Source of the DNA: Oscillospiraceae bacterium
Lineage (GTDB): Bacteria > Bacillota > Clostridia > Oscillospirales > Oscillospiraceae
Reading direction: 5' to 3'
DNA: 64,000 nucleotides
Assembly: GCA_017861365.1 (NCBI GenBank)
Contig: JAGFXR010000008.1
Coordinates: 1-64,000, forward strand
Below the pieces are notes generated by a model. It was not told the DNA's origin and searched no databases. It worked only from the letters and a program-made list of their open reading frames with translations. A program made the position numbers and the translations under genes. Of this stretch, positions 9,401 to 18,329 are shown one piece after another. How positions within the stretch are numbered: the first letter of the stretch is position 1; the number at the start of each line of letters is the position of its first letter.

Positions 9401-10222
9401 TTATTCGGTTCTCCAGGCGGCGGCGATGCTGTTTAAGCCCAGATGGACGGTCAGCACCGGGCCTCCTGGCTTCACCCGCACTTTGGTATAGGGAAAACGG
9501 CGGCGGACGGCGGGGAGCAGACCTCTCAGCAGCTCCATCCGTCCGAAATGATGCAGCGTAATTTCCACCGCGGACGGGGGAATCATGGCCGCCAGCGCCC
9601 CAGACTGCTCGGAATAACCCTTCGCCATGCGGTGAAAGGTGATCGCGCCGTCCGAAAGCTTTAAAATGGGCTTCATGTTTAAAATAGTACCCACCGACTG
9701 GCGCAGGGGGGCCTCCCGCCCGCTGTGCCGGAGAGGCTCCATACTGTCCACGGAAAAGCAGACGCCGCAACTGGAGCGAAACTGCTCCAGCCGATGGCAA
9801 AGCTCGGGGAGGGAAAGACCTTCTCCCGCCAGCGCCCGGGCGCGGCGCACCATGAACTCCTGCGCCCCCGCGCCGGCCTGGGAGTCAAATACCAGAACCC
9901 GGTCGGTCTCCAGCTCCGCCACCGCCCGCCGGGCGGAGCGGTAAGCGTTGGAGAGCCGTGAGGAGAAGGTCACGCAAAGCACGTCATGCCCCTGACGCAA
10001 TAGCTCCTCAAAGGTGCTTAAGTACGCCGAGACGCCGCAGGACTTTGTGGTGACGGTGCCTCCGCTCCGAAGCAGCGTCTCATAATGCCCGGTTGACTCC
10101 GGGAAGCTCTCGGCGCATCGCAGCCCGCCCACGGTATATGTCATGGGAATCACCCGAACTCCCAGCGCCTCCGCCTCCTTGGCGGACAGGTAAGCGGCGG
10201 AATCGGTCACAATGGCTAGCAT
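9401..10222 (-). CDS. DegV-family fatty-acid-binding protein
   Basis: 273 aa. The N-terminal IVTDSAAYLS motif, the VTTKSCGVSAY segment (threonine and serine at the carboxylate-binding position) and FSSRLSNAY identify the DegV/EDD fold. Characterised DegV proteins (FakB) present bound fatty acids to the FakA kinase. The start overlaps the accA stop by 7 nt (ATGCTAG), so it is the last gene of the fatty-acid synthesis operon, which supports a fatty-acid carrier role. No FakA-like gene lies in the window. Confidence 0.88.
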   Translation of the reverse strand: MLAIVTDSAAYLSAKEAEALGVRVIPMTYTVGGLRCAESFPESTGHYETLLRSGGTVTTKSCGVSAYLSTFEELLRQGHDVLCVTFSSRLSNAYRSARRAVAELETDRVLVFDSQAGAGAQEFMVRRARALAGEGLSLPELCHRLEQFRSSCGVCFSVDSMEPLRHSGREAPLRQSVGTILNMKPILKLSDGAITFHRMAKGYSEQSGALAAMIPPSAVEITLHHFGRMELLRGLLPAVRRRFPYTKVRVKPGGPVLTVHLGLNSIAAAWRTE

Positions 10223-11001
10223 ATGCGGTTCACTCCCATGGTGCGGAATTTTTCGTACCGCTGCCGGGTCAGCTCTTCGTCGGACAGGGCAGAGAGAATT
10301 TTAAACGCGGTGGTGAGCTGAAATTTCAGATGCTCCTTCACCAGGTCAAAATCTCCGTCCTCCTCGGAAATCACTTCATCAATCAGCCCCAACTCCAGCA
10401 GTTTTTCCGCCGTGAGACCAAGAAACGCGGCGGCCTCGTCCCGGCGCTGGGCATCCTTCCACAGGATGCTGGCACAGCCCTCCGGCGTAATGACGGAATA
10501 GGCGGCGTTTTCCAGCATCCAGACCTGATTGGCCACGGCAAGAGCCAGGGCGCCGCCGCTGCCCCCCTCGCCCGTTACCACGGCTATGACAGGTGTACGA
10601 AGGGTCATCAGTTCCATCAGATTTTCGGCGATGGCAAGACCCTGTCCCCGCTCCTCCGCCTCCAGGCCGCAGAACGCTCCGGCGGTATCCACCAGAGTGA
10701 GAACCGGGCGGCGGAATTTTTCCGCCTGCTTCATCAGGCGCAGTGCCTTGCGGTAGCCCTCCGGATGGGCGGAGCCGAAATTGCGGCTGACGCGGTCCTT
10801 GGTATCGCTGCCCTTTTCCGTGCAGATGACGGTAATGGGGAGATCACCCAGACGGCCGACACCCCCCACCACAGCGGGATCATCGCCGAAGCGGCGGTCA
10901 CCGTGAAACTCCACAAAATCGCTGACAATGGCGTTCAGGAACGAAAGTCCGGTGGGACGATTCGTATCCCGGGCCGCCAAAACCTTCTCAAATGCGTCCA
11001 T
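10216..11001 (-). CDS. accA: Acetyl-CoA carboxylase, carboxyltransferase subunit alpha
   Basis: 261 aa, crotonase-fold carboxyltransferase that with AccD moves CO2 from biotin to acetyl-CoA to give malonyl-CoA. Recognisable stretches are GDRRFGDDPA, the glycine-rich TGEGGSGGALA oxyanion segment and VITPEGCASILW. It is shorter than E. coli AccA (about 319 aa) because the N-terminal helical region is reduced, as in many Firmicutes. GGAGGACGG precedes the start; it overlaps accD by 14 nt. Confidence 0.94.
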   Translation of the reverse strand: MDAFEKVLAARDTNRPTGLSFLNAIVSDFVEFHGDRRFGDDPAVVGGVGRLGDLPITVICTEKGSDTKDRVSRNFGSAHPEGYRKALRLMKQAEKFRRPVLTLVDTAGAFCGLEAEERGQGLAIAENLMELMTLRTPVIAVVTGEGGSGGALALAVANQVWMLENAAYSVITPEGCASILWKDAQRRDEAAAFLGLTAEKLLELGLIDEVISEEDGDFDLVKEHLKFQLTTAFKILSALSDEELTRQRYEKFRTMGVNRIC

Positions 11002-11866
11002 AGCCGCCGTCCTCCCTTCTGTGCAGGCTCAGCAGGCGGTAGAGGGTACCCCGCAGCTTCTTGCGGGGCACCACCAGATCCAGAAAGCCCTTTTCCTGTA
11101 AAAATTCCGCACGCTGGAATCCGGCGGGGAGCTTTTTATGAATGGTCTGCTCAATGACCCGGGGACCCGCAAAGGCAATGAGCGCGCCGGGCTCAGAGAT
11201 GAGAATGTCCGCCTCCATGGCAAAGCTGGCGGTGACGCCGCCAGAGGTCGGGTCGGTGAGCACACAGATATACAGTCCTCCCGCGTCGGAAAAACGCTTG
11301 ACCGCGCCGGAGGTCTTCGCCATCTGCATCAGAGAGGTCAGCCCCTCCTGCATGCGTGCGCCCCCTGAGACGGTGAAGCCTACCACGGGAAGCTTGTTCT
11401 GCTGAGCTTCTTCAAAGCAGCGGGTAATTTTTTCTCCGATGACCGAGCCCATAGAGCCCATCATAAATCGGTGATCCATGGCAAACACCATGCATGGGCA
11501 GCCGTTCACGACCATGAGGCCGGTAACCACGCCCTCAGCCTCGCCGCTGTGGCGCTGGGCGGCGTCCAGCTTTTCCGTATATTCGGGAAAAGACAGAAAA
11601 TCCGTGGAGCACAGGTCGCTGTTGGTCTCCTGAAAGCTGCCCGGATCCGCCACGGTCAGAATTCGGCGGCGTCCCGACAGGCGCATATGCTTTCCGCAGT
11701 TGGGGCAAACCATCTGATTGGAGCGAAAGTCCTCGTCAAAAATCATCTTTTTGCAGCTGCTGCAGCGCACCACCAGGCGGTCGGGAGCCTCCGGCGCGGG
11801 TTCGCCGTGCTCTCCCCCCGCCTCCAGCTCATTACTCGGCTTTTTAAAAAGACCCTTTCTCAGCAT
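10988..11866 (-). CDS. accD: Acetyl-CoA carboxylase, carboxyltransferase subunit beta
   Basis: 292 aa. The N-terminal zinc ribbon has two CxxC pairs (CSSCKK and CPNCGK near residues 36-58), followed by the crotonase-fold domain with SGGARMQEG and DPTSGGVTAS. It pairs with AccA. The ATG overlaps the accC stop by 7 nt and AAGGAG precedes it. Confidence 0.95.
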   Translation of the reverse strand: MLRKGLFKKPSNELEAGGEHGEPAPEAPDRLVVRCSSCKKMIFDEDFRSNQMVCPNCGKHMRLSGRRRILTVADPGSFQETNSDLCSTDFLSFPEYTEKLDAAQRHSGEAEGVVTGLMVVNGCPCMVFAMDHRFMMGSMGSVIGEKITRCFEEAQQNKLPVVGFTVSGGARMQEGLTSLMQMAKTSGAVKRFSDAGGLYICVLTDPTSGGVTASFAMEADILISEPGALIAFAGPRVIEQTIHKKLPAGFQRAEFLQEKGFLDLVVPRKKLRGTLYRLLSLHRREDGGYGRI

Positions 11867-13215
11867 AACGTCTCCTTTCCTTCCAGCATGCAGGTCAGAA
11901 AATCAGTGTGATAACAGCCGGATAAAAACATCGGGTCGGACAGAATGCTCAGATGCAGTTCAATGTTGTGATCCACACCTTCAATGACCAGCTCTCCCAG
12001 GGCGGAGCGCATCTTACGGACGGCCTCCTCCCGGGTGTGGGCCTGGACGATGAGCTTGCCGATCATGGAATCGTAATAGGGAGGAATGACGTAGTCCTGA
12101 AACAGGGCGGTGTCAAACCGCACCCAGGGGCCGCCGGGGACATAGAGCAGGCTGATCTTGCCCGCCGAGGGACGAAAACCGAGGGCGGGATTTTCCGCGT
12201 TGATGCGGCATTCGATGGCGTGGCCCTTGGGCGTGAGATCCCGTCCGGTAAAATCCAGCGGCAGACCGGCCGCCACCCGGATCTGCCATTTGACCAGATC
12301 CACACCGGTGACCATCTCCGTGACAGGATGCTCCACCTGCAGACGGGTGTTCATCTCCATAAAACAGAAGCCGCCGTCGTCGGTATAAAGAAATTCCACA
12401 GTCCCCACACCGGTATACCCAACAGCCTCGGCTGCTTTGGCCGCGCAGTCATACATGGCGGCTCTGGTTTTGTCGTCGAGAGCGGGAGAGGGCGATTCCT
12501 CCAGCAGCTTTTGATTTTTTCTCTGCACGGAGCATTCCCGCTCCCCCAGAGTGATGACCTGTCCATGCTCATCACAAAGAAGCTGAACCTCAATGTGGTG
12601 AGCGTGCAGCATGAGGCGCTCCATATAGCACTCCCCGTCCCCGAAAGCGGCCTCCGCCTCGGTGCGGGCGGATTCGAAGGCGGCGGGGGCATCACAGGGG
12701 TTGTCTACCCGCCGGATACCCCGTCCGCCGCCGCCGGAGCGGGCCTTGATGAGCACGGGACAGCCGATCCGTCCGGCCTCCGCCTCCGCCATAGCCCCAT
12801 CCGCAAGCAGGTCACAGCCCTCCGCCACGGGAACCCCCGCCTGCCGCATCAGGCGGCGGGCGGACTCCTTGTCGCCCATCTGTTCAATCACACTTGCGGC
12901 AGGACCGATGAACTTGATACCGCAGCTTTCACACATGCGGGCAAACTTGGCATTTTCGGAGAGCAGGCCGTAGCCCGGATGAATGGCAGTGGCTCCGGTC
13001 TCCAGGGCAACCGTCAGAATCGCGGTCATATTGAGATAGCTGTCGGTGACGGCCGGGCCACCCACGCAGTAGCTCTCGTCCGCCATAAACACATGAAGGG
13101 CGTTGCGATCGGCTTCGGAAAAAATGCCAACCGTACGCACCCCCATCTCCTTGCAGGTGCGCATGATGCGAACGGCAATTTCACCCCGGTTGGCAATCAA
13201 TATTTTGGAAAACAA
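11860..13215 (-). CDS. accC: Acetyl-CoA carboxylase, biotin carboxylase subunit
   Basis: 451 aa ATP-grasp enzyme that carboxylates the biotin on AccB. IANRGEIAVRI is at the N-terminus, with the ATP-binding glycine-rich KARSGGGGRGIR, the ECSVQRKNQK segment, EMNTRLQVEHPVTE and the C-terminal biotin carboxylase domain (AENPALGFRPS). The initiation codon is TTG, placed 8 nt after AAGGAGG. It lies 76 nt after fabZ, the one larger gap in this part of the operon. Confidence 0.95.
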   Translation of the reverse strand: MFSKILIANRGEIAVRIMRTCKEMGVRTVGIFSEADRNALHVFMADESYCVGGPAVTDSYLNMTAILTVALETGATAIHPGYGLLSENAKFARMCESCGIKFIGPAASVIEQMGDKESARRLMRQAGVPVAEGCDLLADGAMAEAEAGRIGCPVLIKARSGGGGRGIRRVDNPCDAPAAFESARTEAEAAFGDGECYMERLMLHAHHIEVQLLCDEHGQVITLGERECSVQRKNQKLLEESPSPALDDKTRAAMYDCAAKAAEAVGYTGVGTVEFLYTDDGGFCFMEMNTRLQVEHPVTEMVTGVDLVKWQIRVAAGLPLDFTGRDLTPKGHAIECRINAENPALGFRPSAGKISLLYVPGGPWVRFDTALFQDYVIPPYYDSMIGKLIVQAHTREEAVRKMRSALGELVIEGVDHNIELHLSILSDPMFLSGCYHTDFLTCMLEGKETLC

Positions 13216-13291
13216 GGGGAATACCTCCTTAATGAGGTTGTTATGTCCTGTCCAAATAGGATATTTATAATATCAATATTACAAAAAGTAA

Positions 13292-13714
13292 TCATTTATC
13301 CGTCAGAGCAAAAGAAAATTCAGCGGCTGCGGCCAGCTTGCCGTTCACGTGAATCTGTCCGCTGGCAAAGAAAAAAGGGCCTTTGCGGCGGTTTAATTTG
13401 CAGGTGATGTCCATACGGTCTCCGGGCTTAATCACCTGCCTGAAGCGTACCTTGTCCAAACTGGTAAAGAAGGTATTCTTTTTTGCCATGTCCTCGCCGC
13501 CGCAAATAAGCGCACAGCAGGTCTGGGCCATAATCTCGCACTGGATGACCCCCGGCACGATGGGGTTTCCGGGGAAATGCCCCTGGAGGAAAAATTCATC
13601 CCCCCGGACGGTATACACGCCCTGCACCTCTCCCTCGCCCACCAGCTCGGCGGAATCCACCAGCAGCATCGGCTCCCGATGGGGCAGAATGGCTTTTATT
13701 TCTTCTCGATTCAT
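13292..13714 (-). CDS. fabZ: 3-hydroxyacyl-ACP dehydratase
   Basis: 140 aa hotdog-fold dehydratase. The catalytic His is in LQGHFPGNPIVPG and the Glu in IQCEIMAQ. It dehydrates beta-hydroxyacyl-ACP during elongation. AGGAATT precedes the ATG, 11 nt after the accB stop. Confidence 0.95.
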   Translation of the reverse strand: MNREEIKAILPHREPMLLVDSAELVGEGEVQGVYTVRGDEFFLQGHFPGNPIVPGVIQCEIMAQTCCALICGGEDMAKKNTFFTSLDKVRFRQVIKPGDRMDITCKLNRRKGPFFFASGQIHVNGKLAAAAEFSFALTDK

Positions 13715-13725
13715 ATTTTAATTCC

Positions 13726-14151
13726 TCATATCAGCTTCATCAGGCACTGGCCGTATTCCACCAGCTGCCCATTATCAGCACAGATATCCGCAATTTCGCC
13801 GTCACGCTCGGCGGTTACCTCGTTCATCAGCTTCATGGCTTCGATGATACACAGCACATCTCCCCGCTTGACCCGCTGGCCCACCTGAACAAAGGGTTTG
13901 CTTTCCGGCCCGGAGGCGCTGTAAAATATCCCCACCATAGGGGCACAGATTTCCTCCCCTCGAGAGAAAACCCCCGATTCGTCCTTGGGCGCGGGTACGG
14001 AGAGCGTCACCGAAGCGGCGGAAAGCGGGGACGGCATGGGGACTGCGGGCCGTTCCAGCCGGAGCTCCTCGCCGTTTTCCGTGATACTGACGACGGACAG
14101 ACCGTGACGGTTCATCAGCTGGGCCAGTGCCTCAATCTTTTCCATTTCCAT
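13726..14151 (-). CDS. accB: Acetyl-CoA carboxylase biotin carboxyl carrier protein
   Basis: 141 aa. The C-terminal biotinyl domain has the biotinylation site EAMKLMNE with its lysine; a Pro/Ser/Ala-rich linker (about 40-65) joins it to the N-terminal helix. It starts 2 nt after fabF behind GAGGAGG. It carries carboxybiotin between AccC and AccAD. Confidence 0.95.
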   Translation of the reverse strand: MEMEKIEALAQLMNRHGLSVVSITENGEELRLERPAVPMPSPLSAASVTLSVPAPKDESGVFSRGEEICAPMVGIFYSASGPESKPFVQVGQRVKRGDVLCIIEAMKLMNEVTAERDGEIADICADNGQLVEYGQCLMKLI

Positions 14152-14153
14152 GG

Positions 14154-15392
14154 TCAGGCCTCCTCATACTTGCGGAACACCAGAGCACCGTTGTGCCCGC
14201 CAAAGCCGAGGGAGGTGGAGAGAGCCCATTTACCGTCGAAGATCCGAGCTTGGTTTGGAACATAGTCCAGATCACAGTCAGGGTCCGGCTCGGAGTAACC
14301 GATGGTGGGCGGGATGATCCCATCCTCCAGCGCCTTGGCGCAGACCAGCGCCTCCATGGCTCCGGCGGCGCCCAGCATGTGGCCGGTCATGGACTTGGTG
14401 GAGCTGATGGGGCAACGGTAGGCCGCCTCTCCCAGGGCCATCTTGAACGCAATGGATTCTGTCTTGTCATTGAGATGGGTGGAGGTGCCGTGGGCATTGA
14501 TATAGAGTCCCTCCTCCGGCAATGCACCGGCCTGTTCCATCGCCATGCGGATGGCGCGGCTGATGCCTCCAGCTTCGGGATCGGGGGCGGTGATGTGATA
14601 GGCGTCGGAGGTATTTCCATACCCCTTCAGCTCGCAGTAAATGTGAGCGCCGCGCGCCTTGGCATGTTCAAGCTCCTCCACAATCAGCACGACGCCCCCC
14701 TCACCGATGACAAAACCATCTCGGTTTTGATCAAAGGGGCGGCAGGCGGTGACGGGATCAGGGTTTTTGGACAGTGCCATGCAGCTGGAGAAACCAGCCA
14801 CGGCAAGGGGCATGGTGGCCGCCTCCGATCCGCCGGCAATAATACCGTCGGCATAGCCGTGACGGATGGCACGGTAAGCCTCTCCGATGGCGGTGGTAGA
14901 GGTGGCGCAGGCAGTCACCACAGGGAGCACCGGCCCCCGGGCGTTGCATTTAATGGAGACCACACCGGCGGCCATGTTGGAAATCATCATGGGCACCATA
15001 AAAGGGGATACCTTTCTGGGGCCGCCCTCCAGCAGCTTATGCTCATTTTCAATGGTGGTGGAGATTCCGCCGATGCCCGAGCCGACGTAGACCCCGAAGC
15101 GTTCCGGATCGATCCGCCCCTCAATGCCGCTGTCCGCCACGGCCTGAATAGCGGCAACAATGGCATACTGCGTATAAAGGTCATTCTTGCGAATTTCCGG
15201 CTTCTCCAGATACAGGGAAAGGTCTAAGCCCTTTACCTCCGCCGCCACAGACACTTTAAAATCTGTAGCGTCAAATTTGGTGAGCATACCGATGCCGGAA
15301 CGGCCCGTCTTCAGGCTGTCCCATGACTCCTGAACGGTGTTGCCCACAGGGGAAACCGCTCCGAGACCGGTAATGACTACTCTGCGTTCCAT
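14154..15392 (-). CDS. fabF: Beta-ketoacyl-ACP synthase II
   Basis: 412 aa condensing enzyme. The Cys-His-His triad is visible: VTACATST, NAHGTSTHLND and KSMTGHMLGAAG. It elongates acyl-ACP with malonyl-ACP. An upstream in-frame ATG at 15416 would overlap fabG, but AAGGAG at about 15402-15407 positions the ATG at 15392 (MERRVVITGLGAV), which matches the family N-terminus. Confidence 0.96.
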   Translation of the reverse strand: MERRVVITGLGAVSPVGNTVQESWDSLKTGRSGIGMLTKFDATDFKVSVAAEVKGLDLSLYLEKPEIRKNDLYTQYAIVAAIQAVADSGIEGRIDPERFGVYVGSGIGGISTTIENEHKLLEGGPRKVSPFMVPMMISNMAAGVVSIKCNARGPVLPVVTACATSTTAIGEAYRAIRHGYADGIIAGGSEAATMPLAVAGFSSCMALSKNPDPVTACRPFDQNRDGFVIGEGGVVLIVEELEHAKARGAHIYCELKGYGNTSDAYHITAPDPEAGGISRAIRMAMEQAGALPEEGLYINAHGTSTHLNDKTESIAFKMALGEAAYRCPISSTKSMTGHMLGAAGAMEALVCAKALEDGIIPPTIGYSEPDPDCDLDYVPNQARIFDGKWALSTSLGFGGHNGALVFRKYEEA

Positions 15393-15406
15393 ATATGTCA
15401 GTCTCC

Positions 15407-16147
15407 TTACATGCAAATACCGCCGTCCACGCGGATGACCTCACCGGTGATGTATCCGGCAGCGTCCGAGGCGAGAAAGGCAACCAGCCTGGCCACGTCC
15501 CCGGGCTGCCCCAGACGCTTCATGGGAATCATGTCGTCATAGGCGGCCCGCTGCTTTTCGTCCAGCTGGGCGGTCATATCGGTCTCAATGAAGCCGGGGG
15601 CCACCGCGTTGCAGGTTACTCCCCTGGAAGCAAGCTCCCGTGCCACGGATTTGGTCAGACCAATCAGACCGGCCTTGGCCGCGGCGTAATTGGCCTGACC
15701 GGCGTTGCCCATGAGCCCCACCACCGAGGTGATGTTGATGATGCGTCCGGACTTGCGGCGGATGAAATTGGAATAGAGATGGCGTGTCATATTAAACACG
15801 CCCTTGAGATTGGTATCGAGAACCGCGTCGAAATCGGCCTCTTTCATATTGGCCACAAGCCCGTCACGGGTGATACCGGCGTTGTTGACCAGAATATCGA
15901 CACCGCCCAGCTGGGCGGTGATTTCCTTACAGAGAGCCTTAACGGCCTCAAAATCCGAGATGTCACACCGCCAGAGCTTTACCTCCGCGCCTACAGATGT
16001 GAGCTCCGCCCGCGTTTCCTCGGCGGCGGCTTCATTTCCGGCATAAACCAGGGCAAGCTTCGCGCCCTGCCGGGCAAGCTCCAGGGCAATCGCCTTTCCA
16101 ATACCCCGTGAGCCTCCGGTCACCACTGCGGTTTTTCCGCTCAGCAT
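15407..16147 (-). CDS. fabG: 3-oxoacyl-ACP reductase
   Basis: 246 aa short-chain dehydrogenase. NADPH-binding TGGSRGIGKA, NNAGITRDG, and the catalytic Ser with YAAAKAG (Tyr-x3-Lys) are intact. It reduces beta-ketoacyl-ACP. The start overlaps the fabD stop by 7 nt. Confidence 0.96.
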   Translation of the reverse strand: MLSGKTAVVTGGSRGIGKAIALELARQGAKLALVYAGNEAAAEETRAELTSVGAEVKLWRCDISDFEAVKALCKEITAQLGGVDILVNNAGITRDGLVANMKEADFDAVLDTNLKGVFNMTRHLYSNFIRRKSGRIINITSVVGLMGNAGQANYAAAKAGLIGLTKSVARELASRGVTCNAVAPGFIETDMTAQLDEKQRAAYDDMIPMKRLGQPGDVARLVAFLASDAAGYITGEVIRVDGGICM

Positions 16148-17088
16148 AGTGGGATTCCTCCAAAACTTGATTGCTTTAATTGTTCCGCGATTTGATCAAC
16201 CTGCTCCAGCGTGTCGCACAGGAACACGCGGGCGCTGGGGGCAATACGGGAGATCAGTCCGGAAAGCACCTTTCCCGGGCCTGCCTCGATAAAGGTATCC
16301 ACGCCGTCGGCTGTCATGCGCTCAATGGTACGCTGCCACTGCACGGGGCTTTTCACCTGACGGGACAGCAGGACAGGCAGAGTCTCTCCGTCGCTTCCGT
16401 AGGCGGCTCCCGTTGCGTTGGCATAGGTGGTAATGGCGGGCAGCTTGGGCGCGCGCTCCTCAATGAGCGGCAGCAGCGCGTCGGCGGCCTCGTCCATCAG
16501 GGGGCTGTGAAAGCCTCCGGACACCGCCAGCGGGGTTGCCCTTCCCCCCGCCGCCTTGACTGCCGGAATCAGCGCGTCGATGGACGCGGCAAGACCGGCG
16601 ACGGAAACCTGTCCGGGACAATTGTAATTGACCGGCCAGCAGCCGCCGATATCGGCGCAAAGCTTCTCCACGGCCTCGGACTCCAGCTTGAGAACAGCGG
16701 CCATTTTGCCGGGGTTTTCCTGGGCAGCCCGCTGCATCAGCTCTCCCCTGCGGCACACCAGAGAGAACCCATCCTGGTGGGAAAAGGCACCCGCGAAGGT
16801 GAGCGCGGTGACCTCTCCCAGAGAGAAGCCCGCCACCGCGTCTGGAACCACACCGGCGGCCTTCAGGGCTTCTGCTGCGGCCAGCTCCACGGCAAACATA
16901 CAGGGCTGGGTATGTTCGGTGATGGTCAGCTCCTCCTTGGTGCCGTAAAAGCACTGGACGGAAGTGCCGGGACGCAGGGCGTCCGCCAGCTCAAACACCG
17001 CCTTCGCCTCCGGGTACCCGGTGAGGCTCTCACCCATGCCCGGGTATTGCGCGCCCTGTCCGGGAAATACAAATGCTATTTTACCCAT
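16141..17088 (-). CDS. fabD: Malonyl-CoA:ACP transacylase
   Basis: 315 aa. FPGQGAQYPGMG is at the N-terminus, the nucleophile elbow GFSLGE holds the catalytic Ser, and GGFHSPLM holds the His. It transfers malonyl groups to ACP. It overlaps fabK by 13 nt. Confidence 0.96.
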   Translation of the reverse strand: MGKIAFVFPGQGAQYPGMGESLTGYPEAKAVFELADALRPGTSVQCFYGTKEELTITEHTQPCMFAVELAAAEALKAAGVVPDAVAGFSLGEVTALTFAGAFSHQDGFSLVCRRGELMQRAAQENPGKMAAVLKLESEAVEKLCADIGGCWPVNYNCPGQVSVAGLAASIDALIPAVKAAGGRATPLAVSGGFHSPLMDEAADALLPLIEERAPKLPAITTYANATGAAYGSDGETLPVLLSRQVKSPVQWQRTIERMTADGVDTFIEAGPGKVLSGLISRIAPSARVFLCDTLEQVDQIAEQLKQSSFGGIPLC

Positions 17089-18020
17089 GTTCCCGCCCCT
17101 TTTAGAACGGTTTCCGCCTCTGAAAACAACTCCCGGATAATCTCTGCAGCGGGCTGCTCACGGTTCACGACGGCGGCAATCTGCCCCGCCAGGAAGCAAC
17201 CATTCTTTTCGTCGCCCTCCACGGCGGCACGGCGCAGAGCGCCTCCGCCCAGCGCCTCCAGCTCCTCATCGGGCATGGAGCTGTATTCGCTCTTGGCATA
17301 ATTGAGGGTATAGGGGTTGCGCAGGGAGCGGACGGGGTGCCCCAGGCGCTTACCGGTAACCATAGTGGAGAGATCCTTGGCCTTTAAAACTTTTTGCTTG
17401 TAGTTGGGATGGACGTTGCACTCGTTGGCCGTCAGAAAACGGGTACCCAGCTGAACGCCCTGGGCGCCCAGCATAAAGGCGGCGGCAACACCGCGCCCGT
17501 CTCCAATACCACCCGCCGCGATGACCGGCACATCCACCGCGTCCACCACCTGGGGCACCAGAACCAGCGTGGTCAGATCGCCGACATGTCCCCCGGACTC
17601 ACCGCCTTCGGCGATCACCGCCGACGCGCCGTGACGGGCAATGAGCTTCGCCATCGCCACGGAGGCCACCACGGGAATGACCCGGATACCCGCCGCAAGC
17701 CAGTCCTTCATGTATTTGGAGGGGTTGCCCGCACCGGTCACCACAACGGGAACCCGCTCCTCCGCCACAACCTTTGCCACCTCGTCGGCAAAGGGGCTCA
17801 TCAGCATCACATTGACGCCAAAGGGCTTGTCGGTGAGGCCGCGCACCGCATGAATCTGCTCCCGCAGCCAGTTTGCGTCGGCGTTCATGGCCGCGATCAG
17901 CCCCAAGCCGCCCCCGTTGGAGACGGCGGCGGCAAGAGACGCGTCCGCAATCCAGGCCATACCGCCCTGGAAAATAGGATATTCAATACCCAAAAGATCA
18001 CAAATCGGGGTTTTGATCAT
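17076..18020 (-). CDS. fabK: Enoyl-ACP reductase II (FMN-dependent)
   Basis: 314 aa TIM-barrel flavoprotein of the nitronate monooxygenase/FabK family: PIFQGGMAWIAD, EGGESGGHVGD, VIAAGGIGDGRG and the GTRFLTANEC strand. Position inside the fab operon, with no fabI here, marks it as the enoyl reductase. Organisms relying on FabK are typically insensitive to FabI-directed inhibitors such as triclosan (family knowledge). AAGGAG lies 9 nt before the ATG. Confidence 0.95.
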   Translation of the reverse strand: MIKTPICDLLGIEYPIFQGGMAWIADASLAAAVSNGGGLGLIAAMNADANWLREQIHAVRGLTDKPFGVNVMLMSPFADEVAKVVAEERVPVVVTGAGNPSKYMKDWLAAGIRVIPVVASVAMAKLIARHGASAVIAEGGESGGHVGDLTTLVLVPQVVDAVDVPVIAAGGIGDGRGVAAAFMLGAQGVQLGTRFLTANECNVHPNYKQKVLKAKDLSTMVTGKRLGHPVRSLRNPYTLNYAKSEYSSMPDEELEALGGGALRRAAVEGDEKNGCFLAGQIAAVVNREQPAAEIIRELFSEAETVLKGAGTWVK

Positions 18021-18032
18021 GACAACGACTCC

Positions 18033-18254
18033 TTAATCAACAATGCTGTCCAGCAGGGCCACAAATTCGCCGATGGTTTTGGGGTTTTCCTCCAGCTCGA
18101 TTTCAACGCCGAACTCATCCTCGCAATTCATCAGAATCTCCACAATGGCCAGAGAATCCAGACCAATGGACTCAAAGGTGGTTTCGGGGGTGAGAGCATC
18201 GGTTTCAACATCATACTCAGCAAGAATTTTTACAACGCGCTCAAAGGTTGACAT
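18033..18254 (-). CDS. acpP: Acyl carrier protein
   Basis: 73 aa, acidic. The phosphopantetheine attachment serine lies in GLDSLAIVE. GGAGGAATGAACC precedes the ATG. It is placed between fabH and fabK in the operon. Confidence 0.96.
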   Translation of the reverse strand: MSTFERVVKILAEYDVETDALTPETTFESIGLDSLAIVEILMNCEDEFGVEIELEENPKTIGEFVALLDSIVD

Positions 18255-18329
18255 GGTTCATTCCTCCAAAAAATCAATCATAAATTATAAATCGCATTTT
18301 ATTTTCACTTTGCGTCAGCAAAAGAAAAT

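Noticed and set aside
10093-15227. Long plus-strand frames opposite accA, accC and fabF
   Set aside because: No ribosome sites or recognisable domains; they mirror the GC-rich third positions of the fab/acc genes.
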